In this document: one piece after another, positions 41,844 through 50,800 of the stretch
Position numbering within the stretch: position 1 is the stretch's first letter
Layout of the letters: each line of letters opens with the position of its first letter
NCBI RefSeq assembly: GCF_037963865.1
Contig: NZ_CP150170.1
Location: 3,100,001 to 3,164,000 of the forward strand
Reading direction: 5' to 3'
DNA: 64,000 bases
DNA from: Paenibacillus sp. FSL R10-2734
GTDB taxonomy: Bacteria > Bacillota > Bacilli > Paenibacillales > Paenibacillaceae
Notes under the pieces: generated by a model
What the model was told of the DNA's origin: nothing
The model's database searches: none
What the model saw: only the letters and a program-made list of their open reading frames with translations
Program-made: the position numbers and the translations under genes

Positions 41844-42674
41844 ATGAATATAAATAATCTATTTTTTCACATTCTGTATTGTAATTACAGATACTTCGAT
41901 GACCCCAAGAGAAATTGGAGCAAGCTTGTTAGAACCCTCCAGCATCATGAACTTCTCTTAGTGACTGGTGGGAAGGGCAGTTTTATGATTGAGCGAAAAA
42001 AATATTCGTTTAAAGCGGGTATGTTATTCTATATTTCTCCAGGTGTTAAGCAATCAATAGAGATAGATGCTGAAGATCCCTTATGCTTTCTGTCCGTTCA
42101 TTTCAACTATGCGAAGGTGAGCATGGACGAGGAGAAATGGGGAATTAATGGTCATGTAGAGACACTCAATCTTCAAGATGTAACGGAAATGAAGGATTAT
42201 TATCAGGTGGAAGATATCTTCGGTAAAATGATTCAGAGCTGGAATACTAAACTGCCAGGATATGAGTTTGTAGCGAAGACTTTTTTACAGCAGCTAATCA
42301 TCGCGATTGCTCAAAATACACAAAAACAAAGTCAAAATTACTCTACTTCCTTAAAGGTGGAAAAAATCATCAACTATATGCATCAAAAGATAAACCATAA
42401 AGTGACCTTGGGTGAATTGTCTGACATGGTGCAGCTGTCACCTGCTTATTTGTCGAGAGCGTTCAAAGAGATTACAGGTTATTCGATCATTGAGTTCTTT
42501 AATAAAATGAAAATGGATAAAGCGAAAGAGCTAATTCTCGAAGGGGACATAAAAATCAAAGAGGTTGCGCAAGCCATTGGATTTACGGATGAATTTTATT
42601 TCAGCCGAATTTTTAAAAGAATGACAGGCATCAGCCCTTCTGAATTTCAGAGCAAAAATGTCCATGGAGTTTAG
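41844..42674 (+). CDS. AraC family transcriptional regulator
   Basis: A 276-residue regulator. The N-terminal cupin part contains HHELLLVTGGKGSFMIERKKYSFKAGMLFYISPGVKQSIEID. The C-terminal tandem HTH runs KVTLGELSDMVQLSPAYLSRAFKEITGYSIIEFFNKMKMDKAKELIL and then IKEVAQAIGFTDEFYFSRIFKRMTGISPSEF. It lies 73 bp ahead of an MFS pump gene and is likely to control the MFS/isochorismatase-like pair. The ribosome binding site is CGGGGGAT. Confidence 0.9.
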   Translation: MNINNLFFHILYCNYRYFDDPKRNWSKLVRTLQHHELLLVTGGKGSFMIERKKYSFKAGMLFYISPGVKQSIEIDAEDPLCFLSVHFNYAKVSMDEEKWGINGHVETLNLQDVTEMKDYYQVEDIFGKMIQSWNTKLPGYEFVAKTFLQQLIIAIAQNTQKQSQNYSTSLKVEKIINYMHQKINHKVTLGELSDMVQLSPAYLSRAFKEITGYSIIEFFNKMKMDKAKELILEGDIKIKEVAQAIGFTDEFYFSRIFKRMTGISPSEFQSKNVHGV

Positions 42675-42747
42675 AATAATGCATGGTATAGAGCTAATCT
42701 GACTGTTAATATGAGGTTGTTATTGTTAGCAGAAAGAAGGCTTTTTT

Positions 42748-43977
42748 ATGTCCATGTGGAAAAGGAATTTGATCGTTTGCTGGTTTGGTATGTTTGTAAC
42801 GGGTGTAGGTATGAGCCAGATTGCGCCAGTATTGCCACTCTACATTAAGCATCTTGGCGTGGACAACGCCGATTCCGTAGCTCAGTTTTCGGGCATTGCT
42901 TTTGGGATTACCTTTATCGTTTCAGCCATATTTTCACCTATTTGGGGGCTGGCGGCAGACAGGTTCGGACGGAAACCAATGCTTTTGCGGGCAAGTCTTG
43001 GGATGGCGATTGTGATAAGCTGTATGGGTTTTGCACCCAATGTGTATGTATTAATTGCACTAAGATTATTACAGGGCACAATTACGGGTTATAGTACAGC
43101 TTGTACTACATTAATCGCAACTCAGACGGATAAGGAACATGCAGGATATGCTTTAGGAACCCTTTCAACGGCTAGTATTGCTGGAGCTTTGCTTGGCCCA
43201 ACGATTGGTGGTTTCATTGCAGAGAGCATGGGTTTACAAAGTTCATTTTTTGTTACGGGTGGACTGATGCTGGTTGCCTTCATTACAACGGCTTTGTTCG
43301 TGAAGGAATCTTTTCATCGAGAAGATAAAAAGACGCTTAGTATGAAGGAAGTCTGGAGTAGTGTTCCAGAGAAAAGCCTAACGCTAACCTTGTTTGTAAC
43401 CTTCTTTATTCTAACTGTTGCTTTATACACTGTAGAACCGATCATTACGGTATATGTTACTCAGCTCTCCAAGAGTGCTAGTCATGTGGCTCTGCTTGCA
43501 GGGATGACTTTCTCAGCTTCAGGGCTGGCTAATATCATTGCGGCTCCAAGGCTTGGCAAGCTGTCTGACCGAATAGGTGCTCAAAAAGTTATACTAGTTG
43601 CGCTTATAGCGGCAGGACTTCTATTCATCCCACAAGCGTTTGTTCAGAATCCTTGGCAGTTAATGGGTCTGCGTTTTCTACTAGGATTAGCGGCAGGTGG
43701 GTTAATACCTTCTGTGAATATCCTCGTTAAGAAAATAACACCAGATGCTCTTACAGGCAGAGTATTTGGCTTTAACATGTCGGCAGGTTATCTTGGCACA
43801 TTTGCGGGTTCGGTTCTAGGTGGGCAAGTGGCAGCCTGGTTTGAGATCCGAGATGTATTCTTTATTACGAGTGTTTTGCTATTGATAAATGCAGGCTGGG
43901 TTTATTTTAAAGTGTATAAAAAACTAAGCTTAAATGGGAGAGAAAACAATGGGAGACTTAAAGAGATCAGAAACTGA
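42748..43977 (+). CDS. MFS transporter (DHA1-type)
   Basis: A 409-residue transporter with 12 helices. Motif A is GLAADRFGRKPML (about residues 67-79); RLLQGTITGYSTACTTLIATQT and GALLGPTIGGFIAESMG (motif C-like GPxxGG) mark a drug/H+ antiporter of the TetA/NorA/Bmr group. It overlaps the following isochorismatase-like gene by 29 bp. An AraC regulator precedes it. The substrate is unknown. Confidence 0.9.
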   Translation: MSMWKRNLIVCWFGMFVTGVGMSQIAPVLPLYIKHLGVDNADSVAQFSGIAFGITFIVSAIFSPIWGLAADRFGRKPMLLRASLGMAIVISCMGFAPNVYVLIALRLLQGTITGYSTACTTLIATQTDKEHAGYALGTLSTASIAGALLGPTIGGFIAESMGLQSSFFVTGGLMLVAFITTALFVKESFHREDKKTLSMKEVWSSVPEKSLTLTLFVTFFILTVALYTVEPIITVYVTQLSKSASHVALLAGMTFSASGLANIIAAPRLGKLSDRIGAQKVILVALIAAGLLFIPQAFVQNPWQLMGLRFLLGLAAGGLIPSVNILVKKITPDALTGRVFGFNMSAGYLGTFAGSVLGGQVAAWFEIRDVFFITSVLLLINAGWVYFKVYKKLSLNGRENNGRLKEIRN

Positions 43978-44542
43978 ATGTCTTGATGCAAAGAAAACGG
44001 CACTGGTTGTAATCGACTTGCAAAATGGAATTGTTAACATGCCTAATAAGGCTCCATATACAGGTGAGCAGGTGGTTCAGAAGGGTAGCAGTTTAGTTCA
44101 AGCCTTCACGGAAAAGGGTGCGTTTGTAGTACTTGTGAGAGTATCCTCGTTAGATGGACATGATATGTTAAGACCTCAAACAGATATGAAGATGAATGCA
44201 GGATCCATTCCAGAAGGCTGGGATACCTTGGTACCTGAATTATCTGACTTCAAAAACGCATATGTGATATCTAAACGTCAGTGGGGGGCATTCTTCGGAA
44301 CGGATCTTGATTTGCAGCTACGGCGTCGTGGTATAGATACAATTGTCTTGTGTGGTATTTCTACATCCATAGGTGTGGACACGACAGCTAGAGAAGCTTA
44401 TCAGCTTGGGTACAACCAAGTTTTTGTGGAGGATGCAATGACTGCCTCTACAAAAGAAGAGCATGACTATGTGTGTAAAACCATTTTCCCTAGAATCGGC
44501 AAGATTCGGACCACGGAAGAAGTCGTATTGGCTTTAAAATAG
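43949..44542 (+). CDS. Isochorismatase-like hydrolase lacking the catalytic cysteine
   Basis: A 197-residue member of the isochorismatase superfamily. ALVVIDLQNGIV carries the catalytic Asp, and VISKRQWGAFFGTDLD the catalytic Lys. In the nucleophile segment LCGISTSIGVDTTARE, the position normally holding Cys is Gly. That change is known in a subgroup of the family, so either another residue serves or the protein is not a hydrolase. The ATG at 43949 follows GGGAGAG; another ATG is at 43934. It overlaps the MFS gene and is followed by a terminator. Confidence 0.85.
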   Translation: MGDLKRSETECLDAKKTALVVIDLQNGIVNMPNKAPYTGEQVVQKGSSLVQAFTEKGAFVVLVRVSSLDGHDMLRPQTDMKMNAGSIPEGWDTLVPELSDFKNAYVISKRQWGAFFGTDLDLQLRRRGIDTIVLCGISTSIGVDTTAREAYQLGYNQVFVEDAMTASTKEEHDYVCKTIFPRIGKIRTTEEVVLALK

Positions 44543-44552
44543 AATGTCGGAG

Positions 44553-44579
44553 GCCAGTACTAAAGGTGCTGGCTTTTTT
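44553..44579 (+). terminator. Intrinsic terminator after isochorismatase-like gene
   Basis: GCCAGTACT, loop AAA, GGTGCTGGC (two G-U pairs), then six T. Confidence 0.9.
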
Positions 44580-44676
44580 GTGTTTATGTGGACTTGACTA
44601 CACAAGTTATAATATTCTTGGATGGCTTGTTCACTAATCCAGCCTATCGCGAAAGTAAATTAAATGAGGTGGAACT

Positions 44677-45330
44677 ATTTGTAGTACATTAATTAAAATT
44701 CATCGGCAGGACATTCCGAGAGCCGCCAGTGTTCTGGCAGAAGCCTTCGCAAAGGATGATCCATTGTATCAGCATATTTTGCCTGATGAAACAACCAGAC
44801 TCCGTGTATTGAATATTTTTTTTCATCGTTATATTGAGATGTTGTATCCTTATTCGGATTTACTAACGACGTCAACTAATTATGAAGCTGTCGCATTGGT
44901 GTTCCATTCGGAGCGTCAGACAGGGACATGGATTTCGAACGTCAACTATATGAAACAGATTGGGCTTGCGATTCTCAAGTGTTTACCGATTTGCCGAATC
45001 ATTGGTGTGCGAGGATTTATTAGAGGACTAACTATTCTACGCAGTATGAGTTCCTTATGGTTATCGATGTTTGGTGATCAGAAGTATTTGCATTTGGATA
45101 TGCTTGCAGTGCAAGAACGCTATCGTGGACAAGGATACGTATCCAAGATCATGAAACCGCTGCTCGCCGAATGCCGTGAGAAGAATGCTTTATGCACATT
45201 AGAGACACAGACACCAAGCAATCTACCCATCTACGAGCATTATCAGTTCCTCACGGTCAAAGTTATCCCTTTACCAAATAGTTCTCTAGAGCAGTATTGT
45301 ATGGCATGTACTCCAGATGCTACTGAGTAG
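44677..45330 (+). CDS. GNAT family N-acetyltransferase with no standard start codon
   Basis: A GNAT of about 217 residues. The N-terminus (IKIHRQDIPRAASVLAEAFAKDDPLYQHILPD) is fully preserved in frame from about 44692. YLHLDMLAVQERYRGQGYVSKIMKPLLAE is the acetyl-CoA-binding region, and CTLETQTPSNLPIYEHYQFLTV the C-terminal motif. No ATG, GTG or TTG exists in frame between the stop at 44665 and a TTG at 44764, which would cut off the first beta strand. A GAGGTGG ribosome binding site at 44666-44672 points to ATT at 44677 as the start, or to a mutated ATG. Confidence 0.75.
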   Translation: MCSTLIKIHRQDIPRAASVLAEAFAKDDPLYQHILPDETTRLRVLNIFFHRYIEMLYPYSDLLTTSTNYEAVALVFHSERQTGTWISNVNYMKQIGLAILKCLPICRIIGVRGFIRGLTILRSMSSLWLSMFGDQKYLHLDMLAVQERYRGQGYVSKIMKPLLAECREKNALCTLETQTPSNLPIYEHYQFLTVKVIPLPNSSLEQYCMACTPDATE

Positions 45331-45404
45331 AAATGATATATAGCGCATAAATAAAAGACGTTGGGATTCTATAACAAAAAATAGCATAACCTTCGAAGGA
45401 TTGA

Positions 45405-45469
45405 TATAATAGAAACATATATTCGCGTACTTCAGAACCCTATACGGATGTATACGGGTTTATTTTTTT
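45405..45469 (+). promoter_or_regulatory. Promoter-like -10 element and leader terminator ahead of the SMC operon
   Basis: TATAAT at 45405-45410 is preceded by the palindrome CCTTCGAAGG (45390-45399). Further on, AACCCTATAC (45436-45445) pairs with GTATACGGGTT (45450-45460, one bulge), followed by TATTTTTTT. The hairpin lies between this -10 and the first SMC-operon gene at 45531. It may terminate the upstream GNAT transcript or act as an attenuator. No good -35 was found. Confidence 0.55.
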
Positions 45470-45530
45470 GTGAGGATGATCGATTGAGAGCAGTTTTAAA
45501 TTATGAAGTGATGGCGAGGTTGGCAGAAAG

Positions 45531-47036
45531 ATGAATTGGTCGGATTTTGGCGAACGAAACAAACGATTGAATCCCCTATGGAATCTGGGGGCTGGGATGA
45601 ACCTTGGCGAAATCCAACCGTATAAAGAAATGGTGTCTTTAAGCATCTTGTTGCAAGTCTATTATTTAGAGCTAGAATCCAATGAGAGAAGATCCAAGGA
45701 AGATATTGTAGCGCTGGCTTGGACTGCACTCGAACGCTTTAATATCGCGAATCTCGGGACTACCGAATCGGTAGAACGTTTAGTGGACGGCCTGCTCTGG
45801 AGCGGAAATGGTGGAGATTTCGAATCCTATTATTATGATGATGCGGCACGGCAAATGTCTGTGCAGAAATATAAGTATTTCATGGTGGATGAGGATGCGA
45901 CCCGCAGTAGCTGGGAAGAGAGTGGCAGAACAATTTATCGACTCTCCGAATATGCTATGGAGCTTATTTTTATGAGTCATGAGATTATCGAAGAGTTCCA
46001 GATCAGCATCAAGCTGCTCGAGATTCAGATGCATATTAAGCATGGTCGTGTAACTCGGGCGCTTCAGGATGTGAATGAGCTTATCTCCCGGGTCCGGAAG
46101 ATGACCCATGAGCAGCAGGAATACCGGAATGCATTGCGCCGTAACCCCAAGCATATTTTTAGTGAATTTGGAGTGGCTCGGCATCAGCGACTCGAAGAAA
46201 TTCATCAGCAGTTCGATGAAGAACGCAAACATTTTGATAATATTCATCGTTCTTTGGCCCGGTTAGCTAATGACGAGAAAGATGTGATCGACTTCAATGA
46301 GATTCGTATTCTTTCTGAACGAGTTGAGCTCTCTAGGCGTGTACACGATGAGCTGGCCGAGGTAGTCTTGAACATTTTTGAGGTGGAGACTAATTTGAGA
46401 TTGAACTTCCCTGAATTATTCTGGGGAGCCGCCGGCTTTAACTTTCGTACTCATGTCTGGGAGGAATGGGTTAAAGAAGAGGGTCTCCCAAGCGGCGACA
46501 GCCTTGAACTGCTACTCGGCGGATTATTCGCTCCGAATCAGGATTTTGTTTATCCACTTCCCTGGGCTTGGGAGGAGCAAGAGGTTGGCTTTATCCCGGA
46601 TGTGGTGATGGATGAATTTGATGATGAGATAGATGCTGAGACCGTTCAATATATTCCTAAAAGTATCCCATGGGCGGAAGTCGTTGAACTGTGGAAGCCT
46701 GTGTTCAATGCGCTAGCCCGGCTGGGAAGTTTCACGTTTACTGCTGAAGCTTTTACCGCAGAGGAATTAACCCGTTGGGCGCGCACACCGGATGCTATTG
46801 ATCTATGGGTGCAGTTTTTTCAATCAGAGATTACAGTACAAGAACAGGCTCCAGAGAGCAGCAACGGCTCCGATGAATGCCAGTTGCTAATCCGGTATGT
46901 ACTTGCGGATGATCCTCAACTGGATAGCCTGCGCGGTAAGCTGCTACATACGAGCATTGCTCCAGAACCAACCCCAAGAGTACGCTGGTCTGGTCTGGAT
47001 ATGAGTCCATATACTATTACGATCGTGGAGAGGTGA
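45531..47036 (+). CDS. Kleisin-like subunit of an SMC complex (MukF/MksF/JetA-like)
   Basis: A 501-residue, largely helical, acidic cytosolic protein. Its place as first gene of a three-gene operon ending in a giant SMC ATPase, its length, and a central helical stretch (YAMELIFMSHEIIEEFQISIKLLEIQMHIKHGRVTRALQDVNELISRVRKM, about 145-195) suggest the kleisin/MukF-like subunit, as in JetA of Wadjet or MksF. The assignment rests on context and general resemblance, not on a motif that is diagnostic by eye. No membrane segment is seen. The start ATG has only a modest ribosome binding site (GAGG). Confidence 0.6.
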   Translation: MNWSDFGERNKRLNPLWNLGAGMNLGEIQPYKEMVSLSILLQVYYLELESNERRSKEDIVALAWTALERFNIANLGTTESVERLVDGLLWSGNGGDFESYYYDDAARQMSVQKYKYFMVDEDATRSSWEESGRTIYRLSEYAMELIFMSHEIIEEFQISIKLLEIQMHIKHGRVTRALQDVNELISRVRKMTHEQQEYRNALRRNPKHIFSEFGVARHQRLEEIHQQFDEERKHFDNIHRSLARLANDEKDVIDFNEIRILSERVELSRRVHDELAEVVLNIFEVETNLRLNFPELFWGAAGFNFRTHVWEEWVKEEGLPSGDSLELLLGGLFAPNQDFVYPLPWAWEEQEVGFIPDVVMDEFDDEIDAETVQYIPKSIPWAEVVELWKPVFNALARLGSFTFTAEAFTAEELTRWARTPDAIDLWVQFFQSEITVQEQAPESSNGSDECQLLIRYVLADDPQLDSLRGKLLHTSIAPEPTPRVRWSGLDMSPYTITIVER

Positions 47037-47048
47037 GAGGTTACTAGC

Positions 47049-47807
47049 ATGAGTTATACATTAGAACAGGTACAGCTAGCTTCACGGCTATTTTTTGAAT
47101 TACTACGTAAAAAGGTAATCCCTCTCGATGATCCTGCGGCTGCTGAATGCCTTCAGGATGCAGGAACATATGATGCGCTTCAATATGTTGCTAAGGAGGC
47201 AGGCTGCCGAGTGATGAATTCCGGACACCGTCTCCATTTGTTGGTCAATCCACTCGGGTCAGTGTTCGCCACCAACTTTACCCAGTTGAAGAATAAATAT
47301 TCACGAATTGAGCGCAAAACTCATTTACATATCATTAATATCATCATCCTTGTTTTTCTGGCCGAGATGGATCAGGACGAGACTCACTTTAAGTCCGGGC
47401 AGGACAGTATGTCCTATATACAGATATCCGATCAGGTGTCTTCACTTTTTCAAGCATGGATGCAGATGGATGATGAGGGGCGGTTTAGCCAGCAGTGGCG
47501 TTTGGATATCCAAGCGATGTCGAAGGTGTGGACTAATCTCTATATGCAAACTAAGAGTCAGGAAGAAAGCGATCTTCTGACAAGAGGCGCAGGCTCACGA
47601 ATTGGTCTGATTCATGAAGGCATGAAGCTTCTGGAAGAGGAGAAGCTCGTGTTCATCTCGGAGTCAGAGAAGCGGATATTCCCACGGGAAGAGCTTTATG
47701 AGAGAATGCGGTATTTATATCATGATGTCGACCGGTATCAGGAATTAAAGAAACTCATCGGACGAACTTTAGCTGAGAAAGACGGTGCTATTAATGCCGC
47801 GGATTGA
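47049..47807 (+). CDS. Small accessory subunit of an SMC complex (MukE/MksE/JetB-like)
   Basis: A 252-residue soluble protein with a probable winged-helix tail (GSRIGLIHEGMKLLEEEKLVFISESEKRIFPREELYERMRYLYHDVDRY). It begins 12 bp after the kleisin-like gene and overlaps the SMC gene by 14 bp, so the three are co-translated. By position and size it corresponds to MukE/MksE/JetB, which binds the kleisin. Direct sequence similarity to those proteins cannot be judged by eye. Confidence 0.6.
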   Translation: MSYTLEQVQLASRLFFELLRKKVIPLDDPAAAECLQDAGTYDALQYVAKEAGCRVMNSGHRLHLLVNPLGSVFATNFTQLKNKYSRIERKTHLHIINIIILVFLAEMDQDETHFKSGQDSMSYIQISDQVSSLFQAWMQMDDEGRFSQQWRLDIQAMSKVWTNLYMQTKSQEESDLLTRGAGSRIGLIHEGMKLLEEEKLVFISESEKRIFPREELYERMRYLYHDVDRYQELKKLIGRTLAEKDGAINAAD

Positions 47808-50800
47808 ACGCATACGGATTACAGGACTTAAATACGAGAAAATGCTCAAGAAATATGATGACATGATTCTGGACCTCTGCAATGAAGAGGGACCAGCCAA
47901 TACGCTTATTACGCTTATGAATGGTGGCGGGAAGGGCGTACTGCTGCAATCCATATTTCAGTTATTAATGCCCAAAACGCCATGGGGAAAAGACAGTGAG
48001 AACCAAGTTGAAGCATTTTTTCATAATCATAAAAAACAACTTAAGCCTTACACCTTTCATGTAGCTATCGAATGGCATCTCGACAACATTGAGCGTAATG
48101 AGTATATGACAACTGGTATTGCTATGACGGCACATAACTCGCTGGATCAGCAAGACATTAAAGTGGATTACCTACTATACGCACTCACGGATTACGGAGA
48201 AGCGTCTGAACTTAGCCTTTCGACGTTGCCACTCTTTGATGAAGAGACTGCTGAACCTACGAGTTTTGAAACGATCCAGCAATTTGTACGAGATAGGCGT
48301 GGGGAGATTGTACCTTTCGGTAGCCATAGCTCGGATTTAAAAAGATATTATGATTTCCTGGCTACTCGGGATATCCATATCGCCGAGTGGCGCAATATGC
48401 GGCGGATCAATGGAGAAGAGGGCGGTATCAAAGGTTATTTTAAAAAGAATGATGCTTTTACCAACCATAACTTGTTCGAAAAGCTGATTATTCCTGAAAT
48501 CGGCTCCAGTCTGAATGAGGGGCTAAGAGAAGACGACAATACGCTGCAGCGTATGTTTATTGATACGGCAACAGTAGCTCAACGACTGCCAATGCTTGAA
48601 CAGCGGGAACAAGTCTACACAGAGTTTCTTGGAATGGCTACTCCTTTATACGAGCTGGTGAAGCAAGGAGTAGAGGCGGAGAGCGCTGTTCAGGAAACAG
48701 AACTGCTTGGACGTCAGATCTATACGGTTATCCACGAAGAGCAGAGAAATGCGGAAGAAGAGCGAAGTAAGGCTGCAAATGAACTGGCTGGGCGTTATCA
48801 GGAAGCGAAGCAGCTGCGATTTGAGACGGACAATCTCAAGTATTTGCGCAGCAAGGAAGAGACGGAGCTAAAACAGGAAGAGTTCAACAAGCTCAGTGAT
48901 GATCAGAGACGTGCACGTGGACGGCTGGATGATTCTAAGGCTCAGGAGAAAAAGCTAGAAGTGGCTCATTTCTTGGCTAAACGAATACTCCACACACGCC
49001 AAATTGAGCAATGGCAAAAGGAAATTCAAGCGATCGAAGGTTCTCTGGAGATGAAAGAACGTCAAGAGGTCATTCAGGCTGCTAAAGAAAAGCTTCGGAA
49101 ACAGTGGGATGTGGTGTTTAGCCTCTGGCAACAAACGATCAGAGGGTTTGGAACAGCAGAGCGAGCTCTGACGACTGAAGAAAAAGGTTTGCGTAAGGAG
49201 CGGGAAAGCTTCCTGCTGGAGTTAGCAGGTCTGGATATCCAGATGAATGAATTGACGTTATCGATCCGGCAATATACAGAAGAGCTCGGTACATTCGCAG
49301 CCCAGCAGGGTCAGGAAGCTGCCCATGCTCCAGTGGCGGCGCTGCAACGTACGATTTCAGCTGCCAAAACGATACTGCTGGATATCGAAGCGTTAGGGGA
49401 ACAGCATAAGGAGGCAGAGAATCGAAAGCTTGCATTGCATAAGAATCATGCCGAGCTCAGCGAGAAACATCGCTCTTATGAACGAGAGGTAGACGAGCTT
49501 GGGGTACATCTCGATTCACAGACCTATAAAGAATCACAGCTATGGTCACAAATCGTTGTGCTGCTGGAAATGTTTGATGAACATAATCGATTGGGAGCTA
49601 CGGGCCTTTTTGAAGAACAAGAGGCGATTCAAGTACGCTTTATTCGAAAATTAGATGAAGGGGAGCAGCAGACGAAACGTTCCAGACGGGAATACTATAA
49701 TCAGCTCATGGACGTGGAACTTCAGAACCAATCCTACTGGCTGCCGAATTCAGATATTCTGACGGTAAAGGATACACTCGATGCGCTTAAGATTCAATCC
49801 ACACCAGGTAGTTCGTATTTAAATGATCGTCCCTACATTGAACGTGAGGAAGAACTAGAGCGCCATCCACTCCTTCCTTATAGTCTGATTGTAACCCGGC
49901 GCGAAGCTGATAAAATCAGCCCGGATTTGCTGAAGGGGACATTGCTGAAATCAGCGGTGCCTATCTTTATTCGTGAAGAGATGGCAGCTTCAGATCAAGT
50001 AGCTTTTAAGCTTTTAGCTAATCAAGGACCACAAATGGTACTGGAGCCAGATCGTTTCTTAAACTTTAAGAGCGGGATTCAGGCGAAGCTCAAGGAGCAA
50101 GAACAGGTGCTTCAGGACGCGGAGGCTTATTTATCAAAGTTGAAATCTGTGCGTCAGGAATATGATCGGTTATATCAAAATGAGAACACTGTGACGATTA
50201 CAGCCAAACGTAATACCCTTATGAAACTACAGAGTGAACTTCAGCAAAGCATTATCAGTCTGAGCAACGAGATGGATGAGAACGAGGTCACCCTTACTCG
50301 GATCGGTCGGGAACTCGCCGAGAATAAGGCGCTTAGTGCAGAGCATGAGCAGAGAGCTGTAGCGTTGCAAGCTTGGATTGAACGTACAAAGAAGCATGAG
50401 CAGGATCAAAAGGAGAAGAAAAAGTATACAGATCGTAAGAGTCTGGTGAGCAAGGAGCTAACGAGTAAAGACCAGCAGCTTGAGCATCTTGAAGCGCAAA
50501 TGGTAAGCCTTGGCGGAGAACGAGAGAAATGGATGGGAGATGCCAAGTATGCTCTTTTTCCTAGAATGCAGATTTGGTTTCCTGAGATCGTATTTCCGAC
50601 ATATCATCAGCTTTCGGATGATATGGAAGTTACACCAATAGATCAAGCTGAGCAGAATCTTCTGTTACAGCAGCTTAGTACTGTTGAAAGTCTGCAGCAA
50701 TCGCTGACGGAGAATGAGCTTGAAATTCGAACAAGAGCAACCCAGATCAAAGCGGCAAGCGAGAATCTAACGGAGCTTGAAGGCAGCCTGAATCAAGTGG

